Origin: Paramecium tetraurelia
Lineage: Eukaryota > Ciliophora > Oligohymenophorea > Peniculida > Parameciidae
Direction of reading: 5' to 3'
Assembly (NCBI RefSeq): GCF_000165425.1
Contig: NW_001799499.1
Coordinates: 186,001 to 250,000 of the forward strand
DNA: 64,000 nt
The notes under the pieces are model-generated. The model saw only the letters and a list, made by a program, of their open reading frames with translations. It was not told the origin of the DNA and did no database searches. Both the position numbers and the translations under genes were made by a program. Shown piece by piece: positions 39,296-50,766 of the stretch (the first letter of the stretch is position 1; every line of letters begins with the position of its first letter).

Positions 39296-40816
39296 TCAAA
39301 AATTTTAATCCAATTATTTCATATCTATCTTAATGTCTGTAGGTTTATCCTCCCCATTATTATTAATTGACCCTCTATAATTATTTTAAATCAAATTTCC
39401 TCTGATTAATTATAATCTTTATTGAGTGTAATTAAATCTGGTGTAAGTGTTTCTTTAAGAAACTTCATACTTTTGATCAACTTTAACTTCTTCATTTATT
39501 GACTATTCTCGAGAATGGTTTTAAGATTAAGTAGATTCAATAGTGAACTTAGTGTTGGTCAGCATGGGTGAAACTGGTAGAGATTTTATTTGAGTATCTA
39601 TTGAACCTGTGTCATAATCAGATTTTTAGTTGGATGACTATTTGGGAGATGGAAAAGTGCCTATTTGGATAATTTCTGAGGTTTAATTTTATGATTATTC
39701 TAATGAGAGTTGGACATCTTTGGGTTTGGTATCGTGTTATTAATTTTCTAATACATTATTTTATTAATTTGTATTGCTAGATTATTCGTTATTTGATTCT
39801 TATTGAGAAATATTTCTCTAATTTTAAGACCCTTGTTATTCAGCCCTTCGTTATTAAGCCCGATAGGAATATAGTGATGGTTTAGAAGGTAAATATGTGC
39901 GAGCAACCTATCCTGAATGAGATTCAATATTCGTAGAATCTTACTCTTTTTAATTAGAGGATCCATTAGGAATTGATGGTATTTATTATGAAGGTTATAA
40001 TTATTGATTGTTTTAATTTTGAACACTTGATTCTGGGACTTTTTTTTGTTCAAATATGCTCATTTTTTTAAAAGATTTTTATCTTTCAACTTATTTAGAG
40101 TAACTTGTAAAATTGTAGTTTTGATGATGTAGCTTTTTATCAACTTCAGAGATTTCGCCACTATTGACCTCAAAGGTCCTTTGTTCTATGCATCCCATAA
40201 TCTTAGTGTGTCTCGTGAATTCTTTCATTGATTGTTGTAAATTATCAATAATATATTCTTTGGAAACTATTGAAAACCCTTTGACTTATTGGAAGAACAT
40301 ATTAAAGGTCGAAGTCATTTTTGGCGTTTCTTAAGATAATGTTAGATGAATACTTTTCAATTTATCAATCCCAAATTTAAGAGGTGTCGAGCTGTCTTCT
40401 GCTTGTCTTTCATTTTGTTCAGCATTATTATTTTTTTCTCTTAATTCAATATTCTTGAGACTGGATTTCTTTATTATTAAATCCTTATTTGGAAGATCTA
40501 GTTTTTTATAGAAGAATTTCTTACTTAGCTTAAAATAGGATTCGGGTTAGAAAAGCTCATGATCGAGTTATTTAATTTTGGTTGGAGATTTCACTTTGTC
40601 CTCATCCTAAACATTCTGATTAGAAGGTTTCAAATGTACTATCTTGAGATTTTAAATATATAAACAAACATCCGAAATTGTCTTACCTTGATCTTTAAGA
40701 AGTTTAATGAGCAATTAGCATTTTTATTAAGTGATTGACATTGGATCTGAGATCGACGGCAGTAATTTTTCTATGAATTCAATAAAGGCTACTTTTAATG
40801 ACTAAATATCACCCAT
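39296..40816 (-). CDS. Q/N/S-rich hypothetical protein
   Basis: Single open frame of 506 residues under the ciliate code, no intron needed. The N-terminal ~100 residues look folded (LKVAFIEFIEKLLPSISD, QQKCQLLIKLLKDQ, VKNLKIVHLKP-like region); the middle has FFQQVKGFSIVSKEYIIDNL; the C-terminal half is low complexity (Q, S, N) with scattered Pro. No catalytic motif. Start ATG 40816 lies 14 bp from the divergent neighbour start. A phosphorylation-rich scaffold is plausible but unsupported. Confidence 0.72.
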
Positions 40817-40830
40817 TTTAATTAATTATA
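40817..40830. promoter_or_regulatory. 14-bp A/T-only spacer between divergent start codons
   Basis: Start codons at 40816 (minus) and 40831 (plus) leave 14 bases, all A or T. Both flanking frames are long and intact, so either the 5-prime UTRs are almost absent or the transcripts overlap. Confidence 0.6.
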
Positions 40831-42134
40831 ATGAACAACTTCGAATAAGACTTCTATTAATTTGTTAAACATTAATTAGCCAAAAAAAGAAGGTAAAAAG
40901 ACTCTTCTCCAAATACTCCACTTGGTGAAACTGATGAGATGGAAAGTAAATAAAATGATTTTATACAGAAAACAGATTGGTCAATTAAAATGTGACTAAA
41001 GTTTTACAATAAGAGAGAAAGAAAATGAGGATCCAAAAAGTTTCAAAGGAGTAGTAGTTCGATAAGAGATTTAAGGATTTTAGTAATATGGACACCTTCC
41101 TTGATATTAAATAGTTTCTGAGGCATTTGAGCAATTAGAAGTTAGCGAGTGTTGAAATAAAAAAGAAATTAAAAACATTAAAGAAAATTGATTCTGATAG
41201 CGATAATGATGATTTATTTGATTACGCTGACATCATATAAAGGAGCAAGAATATTGTTGAAAATAGTACCGTTATAAGACATTATCCTGACATTAAAGGA
41301 TATTTGATCTAGGAAGAATAGCCAAATTTAACAAAATAAGATGTTGAAGAGCTTAAAACCGAGGATGACAAATTTTATAATGCAATAGATAAGTTATTTA
41401 TTGATATCAGGACTAAATCAGAATAGATAGCATTACAACAAAAATATGAGCAAGAACGAAATAATTGTAAAGGATCTATCTAAATGATTAAAATGCCTCA
41501 AAAATAATTAGAAGAAAACCTACAAGAAAAAGAAAGAATGGATGAATTAATTTCTAGATAAGCTAAATAATTTAAATAATAAACAGAAAAGGTTCTAACG
41601 CTTCTTGAAAAAACAACTAAGCAATTATTTAATAATAAATAAAAAAAAGGACTATCACGATTTATTAAAAAAAAGAAAAGGTTAACAGAACCCAATTAAT
41701 AATTATCTGAAATTAGTGAAGAAAGAACTACTCTTCATCAATTTTATCCAGAAACCTCTAGAAGCACCATCAAACTTCCATACCTATCTCCAAATACATC
41801 CAAAATCTATTCTCACAGAACTTTTTTAAGTTAAGTTGTCATTCCAGTCTCTAGGAAAGATAGTCAAATCATAGAGAAAGTGGAACCTTAGGAGAAGATA
41901 AAAAACCAATTTAGACAATTCATATAAAAATTAGATAAAACAAAAGAAACTTTTGATAAATAGTATTAAACAGACAAAGAATTATTATCGATTTAATAAA
42001 GGATAATAAAAAATATGAATAAAATTGGGGAGATCCCATTAGAGAGTTTAAGGATACTAAATAAAAAAGAAGTTGAGGCAAATAATCTGAAATTGAGTAA
42101 ATTCAAAAAACTCGGCCCTATTCAAATTTTATGA
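40831..42134 (+). CDS. Basic coiled-coil protein, unrecognised
   Basis: Predicted 426 residues after a 23-nt intron (GTAAATAAAATGATTTTATACAG, CAG acceptor, near 40939); length divides by three. Highly charged: KKKLKTLKKIDSDSDNDDLF, then helical segments with EENLQEKERMDELISRQAKQ and KVLTLLEKTTKQLFNNKQKK, a polar stretch with possible phospho-sites (TSRSTIKLPYLSPNTSK), and a final helix ending LSKFKKLGPIQIL. No family recognised. Shares the 14-bp divergent spacer with its neighbour, suggesting co-transcription from opposite strands. Confidence 0.72.
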
Positions 42135-42138
42135 TTTT

Positions 42139-42291
42139 TCAAAATAACATTATTTTATTATTTTATGAATTTCTTTTATAATTTTTGAAGGTTTGAATTA
42201 AATGTTATATTTTTATAAATCTGACATCCGAATGTGAATGAGTTGGTGACAAACTACTATCTGAAACTTCAACCCAATCATTATTTCTCAT
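42139..42291 (-). CDS. Tiny ORF or terminal exon (50 residues)
   Basis: ATG 42291 to TGA 42139 reads MRNNDWVEVSDSSLSPTHSH then DVRFIKIQHLIQTFKNYK. The composition is protein-like and the stop lies 4 bp beyond the stop of the convergent coiled-coil gene, typical of this compact region. It may be a complete micro-gene or the last exon of something starting before 42402; no upstream splice join is convincing. Confidence 0.35.
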
Positions 42292-42401
42292 AGATAACAC
42301 AATCCATCACTTCTTGATATATATTTTAGTGACTTGAGTGAAATTTATAGAATAGGTGAGATGCAATTAATTGTAAATGAATTATTTGTTAAACTAATAT
42401 T

Positions 42402-42732
42402 TCATCCGAATTATATTTATGAACGACCTCCAGGTGGATTCTTAACTTTGACGGATGTATGGGTCCCTAAAAAAATATTCAAAAAATATGAAAAACCTTA
42501 ATCCTATTATTATTATTGCTATGATTGCTATCCTTTTTGGGGAACAGGCTCTCCTCCTAGAGTAAATTGACTAGCATTTGGGTCTCTAACAACTCGTTTT
42601 TATTGAGGGGCAGGCTCATCGGATCCCTGAATATTAATTCAAAATTACAAATGAGATGGATGAGTTGCCACCTGGTGCTTATGTGGTTTTAGTTGATGGC
42701 TTTGAAAGTGAATACCCTTAGATATTGTTCAT
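42402..42732 (-). CDS. Small Jupiter/HN1-like (PGG-S-I-FG repeat) protein
   Basis: Predicted 92 residues after removing a 22-nt intron with CAG acceptor (near 42637), or 82 if a 30-nt GTTTTT...TTTTTAG stretch near 42452 is also spliced; both keep the frame. Two copies of a short motif: TTQAPGGNSSISFG near the N-terminus and VKVKNPPGGRSQIQFG at the very C-terminus, separated by DPNASQFTLGGEP and a glutamine run. PPGG.S.I.FG-type repeats are characteristic of the Jupiter/HN1 microtubule-associated family and of related small ciliate proteins. It may bind microtubules (inference by motif). An opposite-strand ORF starting 42488 with a signal-like N-terminus is its shadow. Confidence 0.7.
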
Positions 42733-42808
42733 TATTTAAATAATTAATGATTATATATTCACTTCATATTAAATATATAAAGTCATCAAATATCTTAAAA
42801 TGTATTGA

Positions 42809-43516
42809 GTTAATTCAAATAATCCCATCATCACTAACTTAAATTTTGTTAAGTAGTTATAAGTATTTAATAATTAATTATAAATAACAATTTTAATAGA
42901 AAATATTAAGAAATTAATACAACAATCCTAGATAACTCTCCATAATTTTTTTGAGATTAACATCTCCTTAGTTATTGAGATATGGAATTTTATATAATGC
43001 ATTTTGACCACAAGATTTCAATAGGCACAGAATGAGTTGGATCATCTTTGGTCAAATTTTACAACTTTTTCCATTATTCGTTTTTTATCAGTTGACTATT
43101 CAGTTTAATAAAAATTGCTAGCATGGCTATTGATTTATAGTAAATTGTATTAAGTTACGATAATTATTAGATTTAATTAACAAATTATAATTGGTGTAGT
43201 TTTTTAATTTTTAATATAGACTAGCTTCCTTCCCCATAAATTATAATTCTAACAACAATAATCAAATATTTATATTCTTAAAGAGAATTTGAAAAAGTTA
43301 AGCATTGATTTAAAGTAATATAAATTAATGAGAAGATAAAGTATTAAGGACTTAAATATTAAATATTAAAAATATACAACAAATGAGAAAAGCTAACAAG
43401 GAGGAATATATCATAGAAATCGAAAGAAGAATAAAAACCAATAGAATGTCGATAGAAATTTGAAGACACAGCAAAAACAGAATCAATATAGTGACATTGT
43501 TTCAAACTCAGGTTGA
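42809..43516 (+). CDS. Unrecognised helical protein, 5-prime exon unresolved
   Basis: A single frame is open from 42809 to TGA 43516 and reads LVIEIWNFIQCILTTRFQQA, ELDHLWSNFTTFSIIRFLS, QQKLLAWLLIYSKLYQV, LKENLKKLSIDLKQYKLMRR, ending KQNQYSDIVSNSG. The composition (Trp, Asp, Glu among helices) is coding-like, unlike the other frames. The first in-frame ATG is only at about 43329, so the true start must be in an upstream exon I could not place; the 5-prime coordinate is the frame limit. No family recognised; basic C-terminus. Confidence 0.5.
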
Positions 43517-43614
43517 ATTAAGACTAGATTTTAATATAAAAATGTTTTTTATACTAAAAAACTATTTGTTAGGAGTCCATGATATTTTTGATAATCTAAA
43601 ATGATCAATATAAA

Positions 43615-46242
43615 TCATTTTTTCATAAATCCAAACAAGCTTTTCTTCTCTGCTTGTTATTGTTAAGCTTAGGGTTGAGGTTGTTATTGAGCCTAAAATA
43701 TAAAACTAATAAATTACTGGAGGAGGAGCTGGTTATTAAGCAACTGGTTGAGCGGCTCCTGTTGGTCTATTATTATTTAATGGATAATTATTTTAAGGTT
43801 ATTAAATTGGCTATGTAGGTTAGGTTGGAGGTTGAGCTTATCTTTATTATGGTTATGTTGGGGATGGTTGTTGTCTAGTTGAATCTGGTTATTAAGTTGT
43901 ATTTCTATTTACGATAGGGTCATTAGGTTTTTAAGGTAGTTATTCTTGGTCTTTTGGCACATCTGTTCTTTAGGTAGCATTAGTTGTCAAAGGCTTATTA
44001 TTTTAATTGGTGTTTGCAGAGACCTATTATGATTATTATTATTAAGGTTGTTATGGTTTTGGTTATTATTATTACTACTATGGTGTTTATTACTAATAAT
44101 GTATTTAAGTATCATACTTATGGTTTATTCTATTGAGTAGGCGCAGAATTAGCTTATTTTTATTTTTAAATGTATTATTAATCTTCTTATTCTTCATTTG
44201 CTGATAATATATATTCTGATAGACTAATTTATAGATTTTGATATTTACTCAGGATCTCTTTTAATAATCTTTTATGCATTTTTGAATGTTTCTACTTCCC
44301 TATTTAGCTTCTTTCTCTCTTCAACTACATTTTAGTCTTCACTAATAACTGACAAAATGGTTTAGTTTTGCATTAAATTTTATTACAATTATCTCAACAT
44401 TTGATTCTATAGTATAGAAATTATAGAAGTACTTAGCATCCTTTAACTAAAAAGTATCCTATCAGTTTTGGAACGTTGTCCCTAGCAGCCCTGACTACTA
44501 ATTTGAAATAATGCTCTATTTTAGTTCTTAACTCTAAAACCATAGGATTTCCTTTTTATTGATCAGCTTTTGATTCCTTGCCAAATTTGATGAAAGGTTT
44601 GCCACTTAAATAGTTTAAATCATTTGTGAAAATGTAGTTTTATTCTGCATCAAGTACATCAGTAATAGAATCATGGGCATTCTTTTTACATTCATGAATC
44701 ACTTCCATAATTTAATCTTATAACATTTTGTAAACAGAAGGCAATCTATTAAATATAAAGAGACTCATACTATTGTAATTGGCTTTCTAAAATAGTATTT
44801 GCATACTATTCTAGGATCTGAAATGCTTATTCAAGAGTGTCATAAGCGGGAGCATATAATTTCTTTAATTCTGGATTCAAAAGAGCATAAAATGCATCCA
44901 CAGGCAAAAACCCAGGAATAGATTATGCTTAATATTTTTAAATGACTTATAGAATATCCTCTTCCTTAAATTTCTTTAAAGCACAATAATCTAATTGACT
45001 GTAATCGTCATATAAATCTTTGAACAGCAACTTAATTGATGACCCAGCTGGCACCTATAAACTCTTGATATTAGCCTTTTGTTTTTCATATTATCCTGAT
45101 ATAGAATTTCGAAAACGGACAGAAAATTCATGGATCAGTTACCAAATATAATGCAATTTATCCTAAATAATGTTATAGAATAGAATTACAGAATCTTCAA
45201 TTGGCAATCCAGGTCCCAAAATGTCAAGTCTATTCTATACTTTAGAGATCCTCTGATTAATTTCTTACATTAAAGTAGGCAAGAAACTTCGGATTCTTCG
45301 ATATAGAATTCTAGTTAATTTGCCAGTCAACACCTAAGTACCAAATATATCTCCAGGAATGGAAGAATAAACAGGATGATTGGCAAAGAAATTCTTTTCT
45401 CTTTGAACAGCTTACACAATGGGAACACTATCCTTAATTTCTTATTGGGATCTCAACTTCACTCCCACATAACCATATTTGAGTGGCACTTCTTCTCCTT
45501 TTAACATTTTAATTGCATTTGTTCCTTGATCCATAATATCTATTTTTGTTAAGACTCCTACAGTCCTGATGCCATCTGGATCCAATTTCTTAGCCAATAA
45601 TAATGCATCTGATGTTGTCATGTCTGCGTTGGCTGCAACAACACACAAAATGATAGCTGATGGGTCTTCACAATATCTCTTAGCCATATTGGTTGTGATT
45701 TATTCAATATCTTTAGGTTAATCCATAATTGGTATTCTTGTAATTCCAGGTAAGTCTATATTACATAGAATCTTTTATCGTTACCAACAAGGGTTAGGTC
45801 TGGACAATTAGGTCCAGTCACTGCCAAAATGATTGGTTTGTCAATGATGTTTTTGCTTGATCCACACACCTTGTCAGTTAATTCTTCGATGCTTTTCCTG
45901 ACTTCTTCAAAATTGGTATATTTCTTGCCTTTGATTTCTTCTACGAATTCAGCTGTTGGTTAGGCACACACACTTTAAGGTGAGTAAGACAGACGCAATT
46001 CCAATGGTCTTCTTGTGACAACGCCCTATTTTATCAAATCATAACATTACAGATCCTCTTGGTAAGAAATCAATTCCCACTATATGTTCCAACAGTGAAG
46101 ACTTTCCTGCAGATTGGATACCTAGGACAACGATTCGAGGTAATTTTATGTAATCATTCAGTCCAATATCACGTAATTGATCTACCAAAGTAATTACTTT
46201 TCTTAAGTTTCCCAACAAACTTGTTTATGACTCTTATGACAT
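43615..46242 (-). CDS. Dynamin-family large GTPase
   Basis: About 840 residues. GTPase motifs: G1 [17 protein letters not shown]2 [14 protein letters not shown]3 [15 protein letters not shown]4 [13 protein letters not shown], and [18 protein letters not shown] between. Two introns cut this domain: 25 nt (GTAATGTTATG..., near 46040) and 29 nt (near 45750), plus a 25-nt one near the C-terminus (43690); others in the stalk are unresolved. The stalk and GED-like region follow, then a P/Q-rich tail of ~150 residues ending [10 protein letters not shown]. No PH domain was seen. Dynamins pinch membranes in endocytosis or organelle division; the P/Q-rich tail replaces a classical proline-rich domain. 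Start: [20 protein letters not shown]. Confidence 0.94.
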
Positions 46243-47292
46243 AAATAATTAAAATATTTTTATATAAACTTGAAATTCCATATTCTCATTATAATTAAAA
46301 TTCCTCTACTACTAATAATTCACACTTGTCATAAATAAATGCAAATTTATTTCTCTAACCTTTTAATTACTTATGTAAATTTTCCATATTTGTATTTATT
46401 AATATTGCCTATTTTTAACTATGATCCTTCTCTCAAAATATCCCTCCTATGATTTTAAATAACTAGCTATACGGCTAAGTTTTGATCTAATTCATATCCT
46501 AGTTATATGTATTATATATAGATATAATCTAAAGATTTATTATTAATTGGTTATTACAAATATAATCTTATCTTATAATCTAATACTAAATGAAGATGCA
46601 AATAAATACATAAACAACTATCTATTATATCAAATAAGTCTTTATTCTTTTTATTTATTAAAAAGATAATTTAATAAATGTTTTGGTCAAAAAATAATAT
46701 AAGGATGTAATAAGATTATAAAATTTTGTTGGAAACATGTCAAAAAAGAATCAACTTGGATTCAAAATCAATTAGGTTCATTTTAGATAATTACATGAAT
46801 AACTATTAATAGTATATAGAGATAATGCTCGCATTTATAATTGCTCTTTATACTTTAGAGTTAAACTTCTAATTATTTACATGAATTGAAAAAGTAAATA
46901 TAGAAATCGTAAATGAACAAATGACTACTTAAATTATGATCACCCATGAATTTAAATGAATTGATTGAAATTTTTTGGAATTATCATTTAGAAAAATTTA
47001 ATCAAAAACAATTTATAACAATAATGTATAAACACAAAAGAAATAATTTTTGTAACCTCTTAAATATTTTCTACAAATTTTATTCGTGAGAATAAAAAAT
47101 ATGATTTAAATTGAATTTAATTGATCAACTATGAGTATCTTTATTAATTAGAATATGGTTATATATACTAACTAGTTCCTTTGTTAATTTTAGAATGTGA
47201 ATATATAAGTATTTTTATTTTAATATTAATTAAATTTGTAACCTACAAATATAAAATATAAATCCAATTCTTCTTTTGTTATTGTATTTTTA
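46243..47292. other. Long intergenic region upstream of dynamin and the vWA gene
   Basis: 1050 bases, extremely A/T-rich. The 250 bases nearest dynamin are open on the minus strand in frame with its start (ending ...[14 protein letters not shown]), so the dynamin start could lie further upstream, but the composition is non-committal. The remainder shows no coding frame. It is the divergent promoter region for two genes. Confidence 0.45.
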
Positions 47293-48645
47293 ATGATCTC
47301 TTTTAACAAGCACTACATCAACCTAGCATAAAGCAACTTTGACATTTAATAAAAATATCTTCAAAATGTTCCAGACGATGAAGCACCATAATAATGCATA
47401 TAATAGTATGATTTAAAGAACCCAGTTGATGTTAAGTATGGATACAAGGACAATTAGTCTCTGCTTTTTGAAATTCATAAAAATCTTCCTCACTAACCTG
47501 ATTTTAAAATTGGTGTTGATTTAATATACTTAATTGACATTAATTAGACATTAAATGATGAAGCATTAGAAAAAATGAAATCGGCCTTGAAATGTTTAAT
47601 TAATTATTTAACAGAACAGGATAGGTTGTGTATAATTATTTATAACAATAAAGCTGATAAGCTTTTCCCATTAATTCCACTCAATGAAAAAAACAGATAA
47701 ATTATTCTTTAAAAGATAGACCAGATCACTCTGTAGAAAGGGAATTCAAATATTTTAAATGCCCTATTGGTTGCAAACTTGTGTTTGAAACTAAGATAAT
47801 ATAAAAACTAAATAACTTCTATTAATGTAATTAGTTAAGATGTTGAAATATAATAAAACAACCATGATTTTAAACAGATCTTTGAAAAAGAGTTAGTATT
47901 CAAATTGAAAACCTTTCTGTTGCTCTCTAATAAATAATAAGAATCCCCTAAGATTAAAAAAAAGCCTGGAAATACAAAAGATGGAAATTTATAAATTGTC
48001 AAAAGTGTAGATCAATTATCTTCATTGTTATGTTACTAAGCGACCAAGCTCTAATAGTCTGTTATAAAAAACTTATTAATAATAGTTAAAACACACAAGC
48101 AATGCCCTATTTAATTATCGGAATAGGAAGGAGGAAAATTTCAATACGTTAACCCATATGAAATTAGGATTTCTAAAAATTTGATTTCATTTGGGTACAA
48201 TAAGGTTCATTTGATAAGTCTAAAAAACAGTCCAATAATTGAAGCTGATTAAATTTGTGAGATTGAAGTATCCTTCGAGTAGACAACTTCGAATCATCGA
48301 CAGAAATACTTAATCCCAATTAATACATAGAAGTCTAATGGTATTATAGATAGATCTGTTATGGTTGACAAATATCGCTTGAAATCAAGAAGTTAGATGA
48401 ATGAAGCAATAATATACTATGATCCACATCGAATTTAAGATAGTACTGAAATTCTTAAAAACTATTTGTCAGAACTAGCAAATTTGCCTGATGACATAAA
48501 ATAATAATTAACTGTTGAAACGAAATAATTTGATGATGCGCTATAAAAGTACCTCTAAAATCCTTTTTAATAAATTTAGAATCCATTTATAGCAATTGAT
48601 GATCTTAAAAAGTAGCAAAGATTGAAACCTTTTGATAATCATTGA
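47293..48645 (+). CDS. Intronless vWA-domain protein with degenerate MIDAS
   Basis: 450-residue single frame, no intron needed. A von Willebrand A fold is recognisable: KIGVDLIYLIDINQTLNDEA, ALKCLINYLTEQDRLCIIIY, KLFPLIPLNEKN and GNSNILNALLVANLCL match the pattern of copine/inter-alpha-inhibitor-like vWA domains. The metal-ion site DxSxS reads DINQT here and the Thr/Asp partners are not evident, so metal-dependent ligand binding is doubtful. The second half has a beta-rich part (ISKNLISFGYNKVHLISL, ICEIEVSFEQTT) and a helical end. No RING, EGF or kinase domain is attached. Relatives with full MIDAS are common in ciliates. Function unknown. Confidence 0.8.
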
Positions 48646-48888
48646 TTTATTCGTCTTTCTAATACAATATAAGTAAAGTCTTTTCATTATCTTTAATTAA
48701 ATTTCTATATTATATTAATGAAATAATAATAGCTTACAATAGGGACTTAATTTTTATTGGTCAGATAAATATTTTCCATTATTTGAAAAATATAAATGAA
48801 ATAATAGATATTAGATTAGTCTTTAAAACATAAATTTAATTTTGAATATATACAGAAATAAATTTATCATAAAATAATATCAAAAACT

Positions 48889-49779
48889 ATGTCAGCTTCT
48901 AAATTGATGTACTCTTCTCCTCGACCTAAGAATTAATCCGCTGTTTCATATGGTGGTGATAGAGATAGGGCACTTTCTCCCAGCAGAGCGAAGATCTCAT
49001 AATTAACTGAAAAGCTCTCTAACCTATAGCATTCTATTGATGAGGATTAAGCAGTATTTTCTTATATCAATCATTTTATTTTAGTTTAAGAAGGAAACAT
49101 TTGAGTAGAAAGTCAAAATTTTAGAGGATAAAGTTATAAATAACAATAGAATGACGAATCAAAATTTAAGTTACTGAAGGAATAATTATCCAAAGTAGAG
49201 GAAGGAGCTTAAAATGAAAAAATAATTAGAGAAGTACATTTAATTCGTTTCTAAATAGAGTGACGATGAGAAATTGAGAACCAAAGATTTGAAAGGATTA
49301 GAGGCCTATTTAGGCAAGGAACTGCAAGGAGAGAAAGTGAATTGAAAAGATTTTGAATAAAAGATCATAAAAAAACTGACGATAGAGTTTATATTTAGAC
49401 TGGATTAGGCTAGGTAAAAGAAATATAGAGAGGAAACAGAAGAAAAGTATGCTGAAGAAATCGGGGATCGAGTTTTATAATTATAAGAAGAAGTTGAGGA
49501 AGAGAGGGGATAGAGGTATTGAAGTAAATTTATTCAATCTAGAGAAGAATAGTATTAATAAACCATTAAGAGATTGGGCAATTCGATATTGAAATTATAA
49601 GAAATCTTGACAACTGAGAAAAAGTAGAGAGAGATTGCTTAGGCATAGATGTTTAGAATGCTCGATGAAATGAATGTATATTTGAATGGAGAATTAAATG
49701 CTGAAAAAATGAGAGAGAGGCTACTGAATAAACCATCATCAATCTAATTGACTAAACTTGTAATAGGGTGGAGAATTGA
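48889..49779 (+). pseudogene. Broken SF-assemblin (striated rootlet) gene
   Basis: Text typical of ciliate SF-assemblins, components of the basal-body-associated kinetodesmal/striated fibre: KKETFEQKVKILEDKV, SKFKLLKEQLSKVEEGAQNE, KLRTKDLKGLEAYLGKELQG, KKYREETEEKYAEEIGDRVL, QYQQTIKRLGNSILKLQ, RMLDEMNVYLNGELNAEK and TIINLIDQTCNRVEN. These blocks come in the right order but in different frames. Introns explain some switches (31 nt near 49053; 25 nt near 49228; 27 nt near 49517, which also removes a TGA). Not explained: a frame change near 49150, an in-frame TGA at 49343-49345, local frame slips near 49375 and a one-base slip in the A run near 49705. Paramecium carries many SF-assemblin paralogues; this looks like one being lost after duplication. 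Assembly error is the alternative. Confidence 0.72.
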
Positions 49780-49855
49780 TTAAGAAAATGAACTATATAA
49801 TAAAGTTAAAGAAAACATTTATTTTTTAAATAAATATTAATAAGGGGTTGTTTAA

Positions 49856-50340
49856 ATGGAAGAGGAAATCAACTTTAAGGATAGTCTTAATAATGAACTC
49901 ACCAGTACTAGATCTCCGAAATCCAAAAAAATCAAAAAATGTGATTCTCTTTCACCTAAAAAAAATGTGGGACATTGGACCAAGGAGGAACACGAGAAAT
50001 ATCTTAAGTTCTTAGAAGATAACATTTAAATGAAAAAAAATAACAAAATCTTCAAGCCTATGTCTGAAATAATTGGAACTCGTTCCCCAAGTCAATGCAG
50101 GTATGTATTAATAAATTAATCAGATCTCATCATCAAAAATTCAACCCTTCATCCCCATTAGCTTAGAGAAAATCGTGTAAAATAATTAGTGCTTCTAATT
50201 AAGCTACCCCAGCAACAACATTATATGAAGAGACAAATGCAACCCAAGAGGATGAGATATAAAATAGCAATAGGATTAAACTCAGGTTTTTTGAGGAGGA
50301 CGATATGGTTGAACAGAATTTTAATTTAGATGATTTATGA
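49856..50340 (+). CDS. SANT/Myb-like (SHAQKYF-class) DNA-binding protein
   Basis: Predicted 153 residues with one 23-nt intron (50101-50123, CAG acceptor) that splits the domain; length divides by three. Single Myb/SANT repeat: HWTKEEHEKYLKFLEDN, then FKPMSEIIGTRSPSQC and RSHHQKF, the last matching the SHAQKYF/SHHQKF signature of one-repeat plant and protist Myb proteins. Basic patch KSKKIKKC precedes it; the C-terminus is acidic (FFEEDDMVEQ). Likely a transcription factor. It starts 76 bp after the SF-assemblin remnant. Confidence 0.87.
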
Positions 50341-50766
50341 TCATTTATAAATTAGAAGCTATTTTCAAATGAAAAATAGTGCATACTTATTTTCTTAATC
50401 CATTTTAACAATTTATTATATTACAAAATAATTATGACCTTTAAATGAATAGAGATGGATTTCTTCATTAAGACATTTGAAATAATAAAATATTTAATGA
50501 TTGCTAGCTTATATAAGATCGTTGACACCCACTTAAAACATTCATCTGTAATAATTAAAAATTGTTAATAATAGAATCCTAATATAAAACTAAAACTGAT
50601 AAATTATATTGTAAATAAGGAAATCCATAATAGTTTATTAAACATAGTTAGAGTTATTGGATTTCCTATTAAAATACTAAACATATTAGTTTAAATGCTT
50701 TCGAAATAGAGTAAGAGATTAGAGTTAATAAACATATATAGAAAATAAATTACTAAATTATAATTA
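50341..50766. other. Convergent intergenic region with a hairpin
   Basis: About 425 bases between the ends of the Myb gene and the carboxypeptidase. No coding frame was seen. It holds an imperfect inverted repeat: GGAAATCCATAATA at 50619-50632 against TTATTGGATTTCC at 50654-50666, able to form a stem of about 12 pairs with a ~21-base loop. Confidence 0.4.

Noticed and set aside
42488-42808. Plus-strand ORF with a signal-peptide-like start
   Set aside because: It is antisense to the small PGG-repeat protein, whose motifs and introns make sense on the minus strand.
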